In this document: piece after piece, positions 9,131 through 20,639 of the stretch
How the letters are laid out: each line of letters begins with the position of its first letter
Numbering within the stretch: position 1 is the stretch's first letter
Source of the DNA: Taudactylus pleione
Taxonomy: Eukaryota > Chordata > Amphibia > Anura > Myobatrachidae
Direction: 5' to 3'
Assembly: GCA_031769625.1 (NCBI GenBank)
Contig: JAUIMM010000534.1
Location: forward strand, 5,482,001 to 5,546,000
Length of the DNA: 64,000 bases
The notes under the pieces: generated by a model
What the model saw: the letters and a program-made list of their open reading frames with translations, nothing else
The model's database searches: none
What the model was told of the DNA's origin: nothing
Translations under genes and position numbers: made by a program

Positions 9131-12100
9131 CTACGGAGGCAAGATGTCATCCTCATCCTCCTCATCCACCGATTCCTCACCCTCTTCAGTGTGTACATCC
9201 TCATCCTCACAAAGTATTAACTCGTCCCCACTTGAATCCACCACCACAGGTCCCTCTGTACGTTCTGGAGGCTGGTCTCCCTGGAAGAGCTGATAATTCA
9301 TTTTGATGAACATCATCTTCTCCACATTCTGTGGAAGCAACCTCCTACGCCTTTCGCTGACAAGGTTCCCGGCTGCACTAAACACTCTTTCGGAGTACAC
9401 ACTGGAGGGGGGGCAACTCAGGTAAAATAGAGCCAGTTTGTACAGGGGCCTCCAAATTGCCTCTTTTTCCTGCCAGTACAGGTATGGACTGTCTGACATG
9501 CCTACTTGGATGCTGTCACCGATGTAATCCTCCACCATTCTGTCAATGGTGACAGTATCATATGCAGTGACAGTAGACATGTCAGAAATTGTTGCCAGGT
9601 CCTTCAGTCCGGACCAGATGTCCAAACTTGGTCCTGCCTGCCCTGCATCACCGCCAGCGGGTTGCTTAGGATACCTAAGTTTTTTCCTGGCAGCCCCAGT
9701 TGCGGGAGAAAATGAAGAAGGAGCTGTTGACGTGTCACGTTCCGCTTCAGCTGACAGTGTGTTCACCAGCAGGTCTTTGCACCTCTGCAGGCTTGTGTCG
9801 GCCGGAAAGAGAGACACCACATAGGCTTTAAACCTAGGATCGAGCACGGTGGCCAAAATGTAGTAGTCTGATTTCAACAGATTGACCACCCTGGAATCCT
9901 GGCAAAGCGAATGAAGGGCTTCATCCACAAGTCCCACATGCCGAGCGGAACCGCTCCGTCTTAGCTCCTCCTTCACTTTCTCCAGCTGCTTCTGCAAAAG
10001 CCTGATGAGGGGAATGACCTGACTCAAGCTGGCAGTGTCTGAACTGACTTCACGTGTGGCAAGTTCGAAGGGCTGGAGAACCTTGCACAACACGGAAATC
10101 ATTCTCCACTGCGCTTGAGTCAGGTGCATACCCCCTCCTTTGCCTATGTCATAGGTGGATGTATAGGCTTGAATGGCCTTTTGCTGCTCCTCCATCCTCT
10201 GAAGCATATAGAGGGTTGAGTTCCACCGCGTCACAACCTCTTGCTTCAGGTGATGGCGGGGCAGGTTCAAGAGTGTTTGCTGACGCTCCAGTCTTTGGCA
10301 CGCAGTCGCTGAATGGCGAAAGTGGCCAGAAATTTTTCGGGCCACCCAAAGCGTCTCCTGCACGCCCCTGTCGCTTTTCAGAAAATTCTGCACCACCAAG
10401 TTTATTGTGTGAGCAAAACATGGGACGTGCTGGAATTTGCCCAGATGTAATGCCCGCACAATATTGGTGGCGTTGTCAGATATCACAAATCCCCAGGAGA
10501 GTCTAAGTGGGGTAAGCCACTGTGCGATGATTTCCCTCAGTTTCTCTAAGAGGTTGTCGGCGGTGTGCCTCTTACTGAAACCGGTGATACACAGCGTAGC
10601 CTGCCTTGGAACGAGCTGGCGTTTCTGAGATGCTGCGACTGGTGACGCTGCTGCTGTTGCTGCGTAAGGTGATACATCTACCCAGTGGGCTGTCACAGTC
10701 ATATAGTCCTTAGTCTGCCCTGTTCCACTTGTCCACATGTCCGTGGTTAAGTGGACATTGGGTACAACGGCATTTTTCAAGACACTGAGGACACTTTTTC
10801 TGACGTTTCTGTACAGTCTCGGTATCGCCTGCCTAGTGAAGTGGAATCTAGACGGGATTTGGAACCGGGGACACACTACCTCCATCAATTGTCTAAATCC
10901 CACTGCACTAATGGCGGATACCGGACGCACATCTAACACCAACATAGCAGTCAAGGCCTCAGTTATACGTTTTGCTTCAGGATGACTGCTGTCGTACTTC
11001 ATCCTCCTCGCTAAGGACTGTTGGAGGGTCAATTGTTTAGTAAAAGTAGTGGTGTTCCTACTTCCTCTCTGGGATGATGAACGACTCCCAGCAGCAGCAA
11101 CAGCAGCAGCGGCAGCAGGAGGCGTAGCAATGCAGGATCCTCCGGAGGAATCCCGGATAGGAGAGTCAGTCATGCCAGTGACATGGCCTGCAGGACTACT
11201 TCCGATCCTGACTAAGGAGGAAATTGACGAGGAGGGAGTTGACTGTGTGGTTTGCAGGCGCTTGGAGACAACAGGACAACGGGATTTAGGTGTCCCTGGA
11301 CTGCTTACGGTCTTAGCCAAAGTTTCTGAACTTGACAGTAACTTATTATGAACGCGCTGCAGGTGACGTATAAGGGAGGATGTTCCTAGGTGGTTAACGT
11401 CCCTACCCCTACTTATTCCACCTTTACATAAGGTACATATGGCAAGACAGTTGTTGTCCGGATTTGGATAGAAATATTGCCAGACCAAAGAGGTGGAAAG
11501 TTTGGTCTTCTGCCCTGGCATGACCGTGATGGGCTTTTTCATCCCACGGACAACAACTGTCTCCCCCGGAGCCTGATTTAAACAAACCACATCACCATCA
11601 GAATCCTCCTCGCCAACTTCCTCCTCAGCGCCAGCTACACCAGTATCCTCATCCTGTTGTACTTCAACAGTGACATCTTCAATTTGCATATCAGCAAGTG
11701 GACTGTGGGTGCTCCTTTCAGCACTTGCAGGGGGCGTGCAAATGGTGGAAAGAGCCACCTCTTCCCGTCCAGTGCTGGGAAGGTCAGGCATCGCAACCGC
11801 CACCACACTTGGACTCTCCTTGGGGATTTGTGATATCTTCTTAGAACGCACAATTCTTCGCTGTGCTTTTGCCAGCTTAACTCGTTTGATTTTTTTAGTG
11901 GGAGGAGGGCTTCCATCGTCATGTGAAGCTGAACCACTAGTCATGAACATAGGGAAAGACCTTAGCCGTTCCTTGCCACTCCGTGTCATAAATGGCATAT
12001 TGGCAAGTTTACGTTTCTCTTCAGATGATTTAAATGTTTTTTTTAAGGTCATTTTCCTGAACTTTGTCATTTGGGATTGTATGTGGCTTCTACTATGACA

Positions 12101-12241
12101 TTGGGCATCGGCCTTGGCAGACGACGTTGATGGCATGTTATCGTCTATGTCATAACTAGTGGCAGCAGCTTCAGCACTAAGAGGAAGTGGTTCTTGATCT
12201 TTCTCTATTTTATTCTTATCGGAGAAAGTTTGGTCCTCCAT
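9131..12241 (-). CDS. hAT-family transposase with BED zinc finger (copy 3)
   Basis: This is an uninterrupted 1,036-residue transposase, co-linear with the one at 2840-5956 and differing by scattered substitutions and by shortening of two short runs: one residue near 95 and one of the alanines near residue 385. The BED finger ligands (Cys-x2-Cys and His-x4-His), both core aspartates (TTDMWTS, ISDNATN) and the C-terminal YSERVFSAAGN glutamate are all kept. The acidic C-terminus ends DDILPP. High conservation with no stops implies recent activity or recent amplification. The start lies directly beside the repeat array, as in the other copy. Its product could act on any copy with the same ends, including the deleted copies at 59570-62631 and from 62668 (inference). 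Confidence 0.95.
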   Translation of the reverse strand: MEDQTFSDKNKIEKDQEPLPLSAEAAATSYDIDDNMPSTSSAKADAQCHSRSHIQSQMTKFRKMTLKKTFKSSEEKRKLANMPFMTRSGKERLRSFPMFMTSGSASHDDGSPPPTKKIKRVKLAKAQRRIVRSKKISQIPKESPSVVAVAMPDLPSTGREEVALSTICTPPASAERSTHSPLADMQIEDVTVEVQQDEDTGVAGAEEEVGEEDSDGDVVCLNQAPGETVVVRGMKKPITVMPGQKTKLSTSLVWQYFYPNPDNNCLAICTLCKGGISRGRDVNHLGTSSLIRHLQRVHNKLLSSSETLAKTVSSPGTPKSRCPVVSKRLQTTQSTPSSSISSLVRIGSSPAGHVTGMTDSPIRDSSGGSCIATPPAAAAAVAAAGSRSSSQRGSRNTTTFTKQLTLQQSLARRMKYDSSHPEAKRITEALTAMLVLDVRPVSAISAVGFRQLMEVVCPRFQIPSRFHFTRQAIPRLYRNVRKSVLSVLKNAVVPNVHLTTDMWTSGTGQTKDYMTVTAHWVDVSPYAATAAASPVAASQKRQLVPRQATLCITGFSKRHTADNLLEKLREIIAQWLTPLRLSWGFVISDNATNIVRALHLGKFQHVPCFAHTINLVVQNFLKSDRGVQETLWVARKISGHFRHSATACQRLERQQTLLNLPRHHLKQEVVTRWNSTLYMLQRMEEQQKAIQAYTSTYDIGKGGGMHLTQAQWRMISVLCKVLQPFELATREVSSDTASLSQVIPLIRLLQKQLEKVKEELRRSGSARHVGLVDEALHSLCQDSRVVNLLKSDYYILATVLDPRFKAYVVSLFPADTSLQRCKDLLVNTLSAEAERDTSTAPSSFSPATGAARKKLRYPKQPAGGDAGQAGPSLDIWSGLKDLATISDMSTVTAYDTVTIDRMVEDYIGDSIQVGMSDSPYLYWQEKEAIWRPLYKLALFYLSCPPSSVYSERVFSAAGNLVSERRRRLLPQNVEKMMFIKMNYQLFQGDQPPERTEGPVVVDSSGDELILCEDEDVHTEEGEESVDEEDEDDILPP

Positions 12242-12416
12242 TTATGTTATATCGATTTGATATATACGTTGCGGCTAAGGCGCACACAAACACAGAAAAT
12301 ATTTTTTTATTTTTGCTGGAGAGTAGTGCACTTTGTGGGTTACACCACCCTTTAAGAAATGAGCCAGCCGGCTCTTTACTTATGGGACACAGGCGCACGC
12401 TTGGCGCTGCTCCTTT

Positions 12417-13255
12417 GTTGATGCACGTGCGGCTACTGCGCACACAATTCACAAACACAGAAAATATATTTGGTTATTTGGTTTGGAGTGTACTTTGGGG
12501 GTTACAGCACCCTTTAACGGTCAAGCCAGCCGGCCCTTTACTTATGACACAGGCGCACGCTTGGCACTACTTTGTTGATGCACGTGCGGCTACTGCGCAC
12601 ACAATTCACAAACACAGAAAAAATATTTGGTTATTTGGTTTGGAGTGTACTTTGGGGGTTACAGCACCCTTTAACGGTCAAGCCAGCCGGCCCTTTACTT
12701 ATGACACAGGCGCACGCTTGGCACTACTTTGTTGATGCACGTGCGGCTACTGCGCACACAATTCACAAACACAGAAAAAATATTTTGTTATTTGGTTTGG
12801 AGTGTACTTTGGGGGTTACAGCACCCTTTAATGGTCAAGCCAGCCGGCCCTTTACTTATGACACAGGCGCACGCTTGGCACTACTTTGTTGATGCACGTG
12901 CGGCTACTGCGCACACAATTCACAAACACAGAAAATATTTTTTTTTTTGGTTTGGACTGGAGTGTACTTTGGGGGTTACAGCACCCTTTAATGGTCAAGC
13001 CAGCCGGCCCTTTACTTATGACACAGGCACACGCTTGGCACTACTTTGTTGATGCACGTGCGGCTACTGCGCACACAATTCACAAACACAGAAAAAATAT
13101 TTTGTTATTTGGTTTGGAGTGTACTTTGGGGGTTACAGCACCCTTTAACGGTCAAGCCAGCCGGCCCTTTACTTATGACACAGGCGCACGCTTGGCACTA
13201 CTTTGTTGATGCACGTGCGGCTACTGCGCACACAATTCACAAACACAGAAAAAAT
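12417..13255. repeat. Subterminal tandem array, six units of 154-160 bp
   Basis: The marker GTTGATGCACGTGCGGCTAC recurs six times (about 12418, 12571, 12728, 12885, 13045, 13203). Spacing varies mainly through the length of the A/T run, so the array is less regular than its nine-unit counterpart in copy 2. Confidence 0.9.
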
Positions 13256-13651
13256 ATTATTTTTTTAGCACTTGGGGGGAGCAGCCCTGATGGACAGAGC
13301 ACCCCCTGGACAACACTACAGCACACCTTTAGGACTGGGACACTGCACAGGACTTTGGAGTGGACACAGCCCCTATGGAGAACTGACTGCACAACACAGT
13401 CCAGCCAGCCCCTATGGACTTTGAAGTAGTGGACACAGCCCCTATTAACAACAGCAGCACAGCACAACACAGCCAGCCCCTATGGATTTTGAAGTAGTGG
13501 ACACAGCCCCTATGGACAACAGCAGCACAGCGCAGCACAGCACAACACTACTCTGCACTACACTACACTACACAGCCCAGCCAGCCCTAACTCCCACCCT
13601 CCCTCTTCACTGTCCACAGCCGAGTGAGAAAATGGCGCCGACGCGGGTACC

Positions 13652-13658
13652 TTATATA
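13652..13658 (-). promoter_or_regulatory. TATA box of hAT copy 3
   Basis: TATATAA on the minus strand lies in the same conserved block as in the other copies, about 160 bp inside the element end. Confidence 0.5.
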
Positions 13659-13818
13659 GGATCCAAAACCCGTGAGACCCGGAAGGCGGGATGATGACGT
13701 TTTGCCTCGATTTCAGATCCGAGTCAGGCGGGAAAAGTCGATCCTGACTCGGATCTGCCTCGGATCGGGGGGGCTCGGGGGGGTTCGGATTTCAGAAATC
13801 CGAACCCGCTCACCCCTA

Positions 13819-14468
13819 ATCATAATATTGACAATGTGTTTTTAAAGTGTCTATCGCTAACCCTATTCATCCCACATAGTGACCTGTGCCAACGACAGAT
13901 GTGTAATGCTGACAGCGATTGGACTGTGCACCTTACCCCCTCCCTGAGTGGGAAGGGGAGTAGATGTCCATCCACTTGAAATGCCCATTAAGCCTTGACC
14001 CCCACACCAACACCCACTATACACTGGTGCCCAGACCACATGCTCTGCTTGCCACACCTTCGTCATTTCATTGCCTTAAGTCTAACAACTTTGTTATAAA
14101 ATACAAAGTAGATTATCTCAGTTATCTTTTCTAACACAAACAATATGTAAATAACATATGTTCCAGCCTAGACTAGTATTGTAATGTTTGCTAAAGTGCA
14201 ATAATAATCTTTTTCGTAATTGTTCACTTGTAATTTAGATATGTACACACTGTAGGTAGGAAATGGTGCACTGATTTCACCTAAAATAGTTTATTTGTGT
14301 ATTAATGAAATATATTTTCATTTCCAGATTATTTGCAATCAGTATTTCATTTAACTTATGGTGAGTATATTTCCTTATATTCCAAATGGGTTAACTGTTA
14401 ATTACCAGTCAGTCTTATTTACTAATGAAACAAATGTAAACTCCCTGTGTTGTACATTTAGAGACACA
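13819..14468. other. No gene recognised; AT-rich unique sequence
   Basis: After the target flank of copy 3 this stretch is AT-rich with no convincing open frame, motif or repeat. It ends at a MITE. Confidence 0.6.
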
Positions 14469-14666
14469 GGGGTCTAGTTACTAAGCAGTGATAAGTGACA
14501 GAGTGAAAAGTGATAAGTAAGTGATAAGTGCCAGCCAATCAGCTCTCAACTGCCATCTCACAGGCTGTGTTTGAAAAATGACAGTTGGGAGCTGACTGGC
14601 TGGCACCTTATCACAGACTTACCACTTTTCACTCTGTCTCTTATCACTGCTTAGTAACTAGACCCC
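14469..14666. mobile_element. Fold-back MITE, GGGGTCTAGTTACTAAGC family
   Basis: The 198-bp sequence has long inverted arms beginning GGGGTCTAGTTACTAAGCAG and ending with the inverse. A second copy with a clear TAA duplication lies at 24416-24611. Here the flanks are ACA and ATA, so the duplication has decayed or been overwritten by the adjoining MITE. A PIF/Harbinger-type origin is inferred from the TAA target of the sister copy. Confidence 0.8.
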
Positions 14667-14831
14667 ATATTTACTAAAGTGCAGTTTTTTTGGAGATGTT
14701 ACCCATAGCAACCAATCAGATTCTAGCTATTATCTTCTAGAAGGTTCCAGATAAAAGTTAAGTAGAATCTGATTGGTTGCTATGGGCAACATCTCCACTT
14801 CTAAACACCTGCACTTTAGTAAATATGCCCC
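14667..14831. mobile_element. Fold-back MITE, ATATTTACTAAAGTGCAG family
   Basis: Inverted arms ATATTTACTAAAGTGCAG and its inverse enclose the block CCATAGCAACCAATCAGATT and its inverted copy. It directly abuts the preceding MITE. I associate this motif set with abundant anuran MITEs. Confidence 0.75.
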
Positions 14832-14834
14832 TTA

Positions 14835-15825
14835 GGGGTAAATTTACTAAGAATCGGGATTGACCCGATTTGCAAAGTGATTCATCTCGGTATAAATCGG
14901 TGGAACTCGCGTGATTTTTTTCACTATTTTTTTCCCAAAATTTTCCAACAGGTGATTTGAGGCTAAACGAGTTTGCCGATGGTGACGTAGGTCGAGATTC
15001 TCGGGTGATTTGTAAGCAAGCTCGAGTGACTTATCTCACTCAAGATTGCAGTGATTTCTCTCTGCACAACTCTCCCTAGCAAGCAGCCTGCCTTTAATGA
15101 AGGGGTCCCCAACTCCCCAGGGGTCCCTGGCCTGAGCTGACTAGTGGTCAGGGTTGATGCTGCGGCTGGGGGGCCCAGTGAAAGGGCACCTCTGGCTAGC
15201 ATCAGTCCCCCGCTAGAAAGGGTCTGGAGCTGGTTTTAAATATAGGGGTAACCTCACACCAATTTTTTTCTCCCTATATTTAAAACACGCTCTGTCCCTG
15301 CTGCCTGGTGATGGTTCTTAAATTACAGTGGAACCCTACACAGTTTTTTTCCCTGTAATTTTAAGAACCAGGACTGGCTGGCAAGTTCGGGGCTGGTTAG
15401 TCTTTTGGGGGGGACCTCAAGTCATTTTTTTTTAGAAAATGAACCCTATTTTAACCATTTACAGAAATAAACATACTCAAATCACAATGATTTGTGTATG
15501 TTTCTGACCATCTCGCAGCTCAGGGGGTTGAGAGATTGAAAAGTGATTTTGACAGAGAGTTTGCTCCTATCTCACCTGCGCTTGTCATCCCGATTCTTAG
15601 TAAATTTGAGAGATGTATGTTTTAGGGGAAAAGTACTTCCGATTTAACTTGATGGTGATTTGATTCGAGATTGCTATCTCACCCGAGTTTTACGAGTGAG
15701 ATGAGAGAAATCTCTCTCTAACTCACCCGACTTTAAGCATTTAGTAAATTTGCAAGCAGGAAAAAATAAATAAATCACCCGAAATGGTCATCTCGACCTA
15801 TCTCGATTCTTAGTAAATTTACCCC
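14835..15825. mobile_element. Non-autonomous PIF/Harbinger-like element
   Basis: The 991-bp element starts GGGGTAAATTTACTAAGAAT and ends with its exact inverse, flanked by TTA on both sides (14832-14834 and 15826-15828). Inside are several shorter hairpins, such as those around TTTAAATATAGGG near 15235-15290 and TTCTTAAATTACAG near 15315-15370. No transposase frame is present. The 3-bp TTA duplication and long inverted ends fit PIF/Harbinger. Confidence 0.85.
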
Positions 15826-15828
15826 TTA

Positions 15829-17149
15829 GAGTCAGAACTGCAGACTCACCTGGTGATTATTTGCACTGCACCTGCTCCATAGCTGTGAATACACAACTTT
15901 GAGCAACAGGGAGCAGGGCAATGAGGCAACACTGTTGCTGCCCTGTGGAACCTGTATTTAGGGGTCTATTCATGTAGCAGTGAAAAACCCTATATCAGTG
16001 ATAACAGAGCTTTTCACTGCTACCTCCTATACATAGAAGGGGTTATCTCTGAGAAATCTCAGATTTCGCCAGTGGTGCCCCTGATCAGTATACACAGTAG
16101 TATGGGGAGAGCGATTCATAGACGCATGGAAAGCTCAGCTTTCCATTTCACTTGTGAAATTTTTTCTCCATCTCAGGCTGGCGTAATGTGCCTCCTGAGA
16201 GGAGAAGAACAGAGAAGACTGCAGTCTCCCCGCCCCCCGCCCCCTCCCTGTAATTCCCCTGCCTCTTCTCTAATGCCAATCAGAGGATTCCCAGGGAGAA
16301 AGTGGCAGAAAAAAAAAAAGTGCACTGCCACTTTCTGCTCCTTGTGTGATTGGGACAGAGCAGGTTCTGCAATGAATGTTAATTAAGTGACCCAGAATAT
16401 GCTGGGTCACTTTAGACTGCAGTGCTGACTGTTGACTTCCTGAGTCCCTAATGCCCGCACTACTGTTCTCACCCCAGCTGCTGCCACCACACCACCCGCC
16501 AGCAATCACTGCTCTGTCTATCATAGTGATTCATTCAGTCAGCCCAGCAACATTCTGCCCGTGTGATTGCAGGGCCATCGCATCAGCAATCCATGCTTAT
16601 CGCAGCCGCGATTGCATTAGCGCGATTGCAGCCGCGCTAATTGCAGCTGCGATCACATTAGCGATCTGTGCTGAATCAGGTCCATTAGCGATCTGTGCTG
16701 AATCAGGCCCAGTGTTTCCCATAGTATGTGCTGCAGCGTACTTACAGGGGTGGCGTGAAGGGCTGGATTTTCTATAAAGCGTAACAAGCAGCCAAGCAGC
16801 CTACCACCAGGCATTTTTTTAGTAAGATTTTTTTTTAACAGGCACTATAGGAAGAACAATGAGTTCTCCCTAGCCATGTCTCTGGGGCCATGCGGTTCTC
16901 ACGATTCTGGGAGAGCCTTATTAGGGAAGGGCCAGGTGGGGGACAGGATACAGAGCAGCAGCTTCACACCTTCCTTCCCGCTGCTCTAAATGAGACTCCA
17001 GGGGTCAGAGGAGCATGTGCTGAGCCCTGATTGGTGGAGCTCAGCACATTCTCCTCTGACTACAGCAGCATGTGCTGGCAGCATGGAGGAAGGAGCTGCT
17101 GGCTCCGTATCAAGGTGAGAGATGTACCTCAATCTGTTCTGTCTGGTTG
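15829..17149. other. No gene recognised; degraded MITE fragments
   Basis: The block TTAGGGGTCTATTCATGTAG at 15957 looks like a left MITE end with no matching right end. At about 16610-16712 a tandem ATTAGCGATCTGTGCTGAAT block ends in AATCAGGCCC, resembling the right end of the MITE at 49823-50341. The remaining sequence shows no coding potential. Confidence 0.5.
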
Positions 17150-17470
17150 TGCCTATGTGTTACTCTCCCTGCCTGTATGTATGTATGTAATGTATGTGTG
17201 TATGACCCTGCCTGTGTGTGCGTATGAGTAACCCTGTCTGTGTGTATGTATGTATGTATGTGTGATCCTGCCTATGTTTATGTATGTATATACAGTATGT
17301 GTCTATGTGTGACCCTACCTCTGTGTATGCATGTGTAACCCAGCCAGTATGTATGTATCTATGTGTGACCCTGCCTGTATCTGTGTGTATGTATGTGTGA
17401 CTCTACCAGTATATACAGTATGTGTCACCCTCCCTGTATGTGTGTGTATGTATGTGTATTTATGTATGTG
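17150..17470. repeat. TATG-rich minisatellite
   Basis: Runs of TATG and TGTA alternate with GACCCTGCCTG-like spacers at roughly 45-55 bp intervals. Confidence 0.75.
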
Positions 17471-17870
17471 TATAATAAAAAATAACCCTAAATGAAAAGC
17501 AAAAAGAGATGACTGTAAAGCTGCTGCTTTAGGGGACTGCCAATCCTTTAATAGATACCAGTAAAAAGAAAAAGAAAGCAGCGCTACCACAATCACTATA
17601 TAATATGATCAACTAAAGCTTAAACACATACTGTATATATATTTTTTTACAAATATACATTTGAATACTTTTTTTTTTTTACATTCTATATAAAACTACC
17701 TGGGGTACCTGGCATTGCCCAGGTTCAAGACTGGACTTGTCCCTTGAGGCTGCATGTCTATCAGCATCGGCTGACTGACGTGTTTGTCTTGCAGCTGGGG
17801 ACTCCATGGCCTTGGATGCTACATGTCTAGCAACATCAGCAGAGTGGCGACATAGCCTTACATTGAGTGA

Positions 17871-17902
17871 TTCTCTCTCTCGCTCTCTCTCTCTCTCTCT
17901 CG
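17871..17902. repeat. (CT)n microsatellite
   Basis: A CT dinucleotide run of about 30 bp. Confidence 0.9.
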
Positions 17903-17923
17903 ACTGGCTGCTTGTCTCTCTTA

Positions 17924-18348
17924 TATCCCTTTTACACCAAAGTCCCAGGTCTGACCCGGGATTTGGAACACGTTTCCAACTCGGATCAGACCCAGGAGAG
18001 ACCCCTTTAATGCTGCGGCACAAACCCAGGTTATGCCCGGGTCGGCACTGTTCACACCGGACCCGGGCCTGCAGTGACCCATGTCTTCCGGCGTTGTAGT
18101 GGACGCTTGGAGATTATATAATATCCAAGCCCCACTGAAGCCAGCCAATCAGCTAGAATGCGGCACGACTTGGGTCATCGTGACCTGGGTTGTGCCATTT
18201 ACACTGCAGGAATGACCCCTGCAAGCTACCCATGCTGGATCCCCAGGTCCCTGGACCCAGGTTGAGCAGTTTCCACTGACGAAAATCCCAGGTTGATGCA
18301 TGTTCACATGCAAAAACCCAGGATTTTAATGTCAGTGTAAAAGGGGTA
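17924..18348. mobile_element. MITE with TATCCCTTTTACAC ends
   Basis: TATCCCTTTTACAC at the left matches the inverse of GTGTAAAAGGGGTA at the right, with TTA on both sides (17921-17923 and 18349-18351). The inner sequence has many CCCAGG/CCTGGG words. The 3-bp TTA duplication suggests PIF/Harbinger. Confidence 0.8.
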
Positions 18349-18479
18349 TTATTGAGCTGCCAAGTGTGCTTGTACTTCCTCTGAGGTCTCCTCATGCCTT
18401 GCCTCTATTTTAGTTCTAGCAGCTGAGGAGCGACCCAGACTGGATATTTTTTTTGGTGGCATGGCTATTCTGAAACTTA

Positions 18480-19014
18480 GGGCCTGATTCAGAGCTGCTC
18501 ACAAGAGCTGTGCGCTCGCGAGCGGGACAATTTTTGGCCACTGCACATGCGCATGCCGGAGCCGGCTCCGATGTGCGCATTCGTGAGACCCGGCTAGCGA
18601 CAGGTGCTCCATCGCTACGGGTCTCGCACCAATGGGGGCGAGCTGTCTATGGTGATTGACAGCTCGCCCCATTTGAGAGGCGGGCAGGGGGGGTGACTGC
18701 CCAAACTGAGGCGTTCCAGAACGAACGCCTGCCGTTTGGGGGCGGCCCCACTGACATCACCAGTGATGTCAGTGGAGAGCTTCTGGCTCTGAGCTCTCTG
18801 GGGCTTGCGGCCACGAGACCCTACCACAAGGGTCTCGTCGCAAGCCCAATGGTTGCGATGGTCTTGACCATCACAACCATCAACCTGGCCGCTCGCAATA
18901 GCTGTGGGTGGTCACCCACAGCTATGCGAGTGGCCAGGAGGCCGCACAAAAGAAAAAAAAGGCCCTGATTCAGAGCGAGCGCTCTTTCAGAGCCTCCGGC
19001 TCTGAATCAGGCCC
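18480..19014. mobile_element. MITE of the GGGCCTGATTCAG family
   Basis: The element begins GGGCCTGATTCAGAGC and ends GAATCAGGCCC, with TTA on both sides. The right end is a hairpin (18962-19013) containing GAGCGAGCGCTC. Relatives lie at 36090-36639, 46433-46982, 46986-47494 and from 52450, with more distant ones at 44764-45336 and 49823-50341. Confidence 0.85.
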
Positions 19015-19329
19015 TTAGTCTGTGGTTGTGCTTTAACAGTGAATGGTCCTGAAAGGGATCACACTTTTGAACGCTGAGATTTGAACAGAAGTAAAGTGAG
19101 TTTGAATGTAATATACTAAAGGGGGAAAGCTTTGATAAGGAACACAGAAGTCATTCACACCTGGATAACTATGGAAATTGAAGTTCAAACCTTGGCAAAA
19201 ACCTAATCCTGGTCAAACTACACCACCATGCCAAATTTGGTGAACCTAGGTTCAAAATTCTGGCCGTGCATAAGGGACAAACAGACAGACAAACACACAC
19301 AGTTTCTTGCTTATTATATAGAAAATAAT

Positions 19330-20545
19330 AATAGTGATTATTTTATTAGACTAGTAAACATCTGGCAAACTAGGAAAACGTGGCACATTCTTCTACACAA
19401 GTTTGGGCTGAATGCGCATAAATCTTTGTACCACCCCTATCTTTCCAACCTGGACTTTTGACATGGTAGGGCCTCATATCCATTTACCATATATTGAGCT
19501 CAGGGTGTGAGTGATATAGGAAGACTTGTTAATAAATCCACTAAAAAGCCCTTCACGTTCCAGGAGGCTAGGGAGAATTATCCCACATTAACAACTTACA
19601 CTCCTACATTTTTGCAAGCTCAACACTATCTTAACTCAGTTGTGCCAGTTTTTTCAACCTTGGTTTGGGATATCCCATTGGATACCCTCTTATGAACCTT
19701 ATCCCTGACAACAGAAGCCATTTCCATCATTTATACCTTTCTTCGTTTGTGTAGTTTTACCCAATAATTGTCTCACAAATCCTGCTCCTTGGCTCTTCCG
19801 ATTTCCTACTTTAACAGCGAATGATGTAATTCAATCTCATGATATTCTTCCTATACCACAATGTTTCTAAACATCTTACATAGGTCTTATTTATCCTCCC
19901 ATAGGAGTTTTTTGATATGTGCCTCAGCAACTTTGAATTGTCACAAATGTGGGGCTCAATCAGCAGATTTGTATCATTGCCTCTGGGCATGCACCATAGT
20001 TTGTGGTTTCTGGCTTCAGATATGGGCCTACTGCATTGCTAATTTGATCATGTTCCTTTTACGACAGAATGGGCCTTGATTGGAATACTACCCCTCCTTA
20101 CCCGTGCCTTATTCTTGTTTGGAATACTTCCCCCTACTTACCTAGCATTAAGTGCAATGGCTTGTAAAGCCACCCTACAAACCTGGATAAATCCCCTCCC
20201 ACCCTCACTTTCACTTTTTAAAGCCAAATTACATTAAATGCATTCGGTTGAGATTATCCTGGGTAAAGATCTCGAAACTGAGACATGTTTCCTTATGTGG
20301 GAAAGTTATATAGACACACTTTCTGCTTCTGTGTTCCCAATCCATCATAGTTTATAGAATTCATCCTGGTATCTGTTACTTACAACTTGCATCTGATGAC
20401 CCTCCGATAACACTGTAACATTGGTTTTTATTTTTTTCTCTTTTATTTTAAAATATTTTTCATAAATATTTTGGTGGATCGTGGGGGGGATGGGGGAAGG
20501 TGGTGAGCTATCTAGTTTATTTTATGTTGTCCTTATAATAATATG
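19330..20545 (+). pseudogene. L1-type LINE 3' fragment (end of ORF2 and 3' UTR)
   Basis: Broken frames on the plus strand resemble the C-terminal region of an L1 ORF2 protein, including a Cys-containing block (CHKCGAQSADLYHCLWAC near 19940-20000) typical of the zinc-knuckle end of L1 ORF2. Several stops and frameshifts separate the pieces. After about 20240 the sequence turns AT-rich with a G-run near 20484, as in a LINE 3' UTR. The 5' part of the element is missing. Confidence 0.65.
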
Positions 20546-20639
20546 TTGCATCATTTCAATCTTTCATATTCTAATGATTTTATATGCAAAAGGAACCTAT
20601 TGGTTCAGTACATTTGACATGGCTGTTTACAGCCTCCAA

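Larger units (their letters stand above)
8496..13818 (-). mobile_element. Complete autonomous-looking hAT transposon (copy 3)
   Basis: The 5,323-bp element lies in the opposite orientation to copy 2, the two 3' ends facing each other across 1.9 kb. Ends are TAGGGGTG at 8496 and CACCCCTA ending at 13818. The flanks GTCATAAT (8488-8495) and ATCATAAT (13819-13826) match at seven of eight bases, which supports an 8-bp target duplication outside a microsatellite. It carries an uninterrupted transposase and six subterminal repeat units. It is about 0.4 kb shorter than copy 2, mostly because it has fewer repeat units. Confidence 0.95.
17690..19330. mobile_element. Old interspersed repeat, possibly RTE-type, split by two MITEs
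   Basis: The block ACCTGGCATTGCCCAGG near 17706 and the tail containing CCAAATTTGGTGAAC, GACAGACAAACACACAC and CTTATTATATAG at 19228-19322 resemble the ends of a dispersed RTE-like or SINE-like repeat. The intervening sequence is interrupted by MITEs at 17924-18348 and 18480-19014. Family assignment is tentative; no coding frame supports it. Confidence 0.35.
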
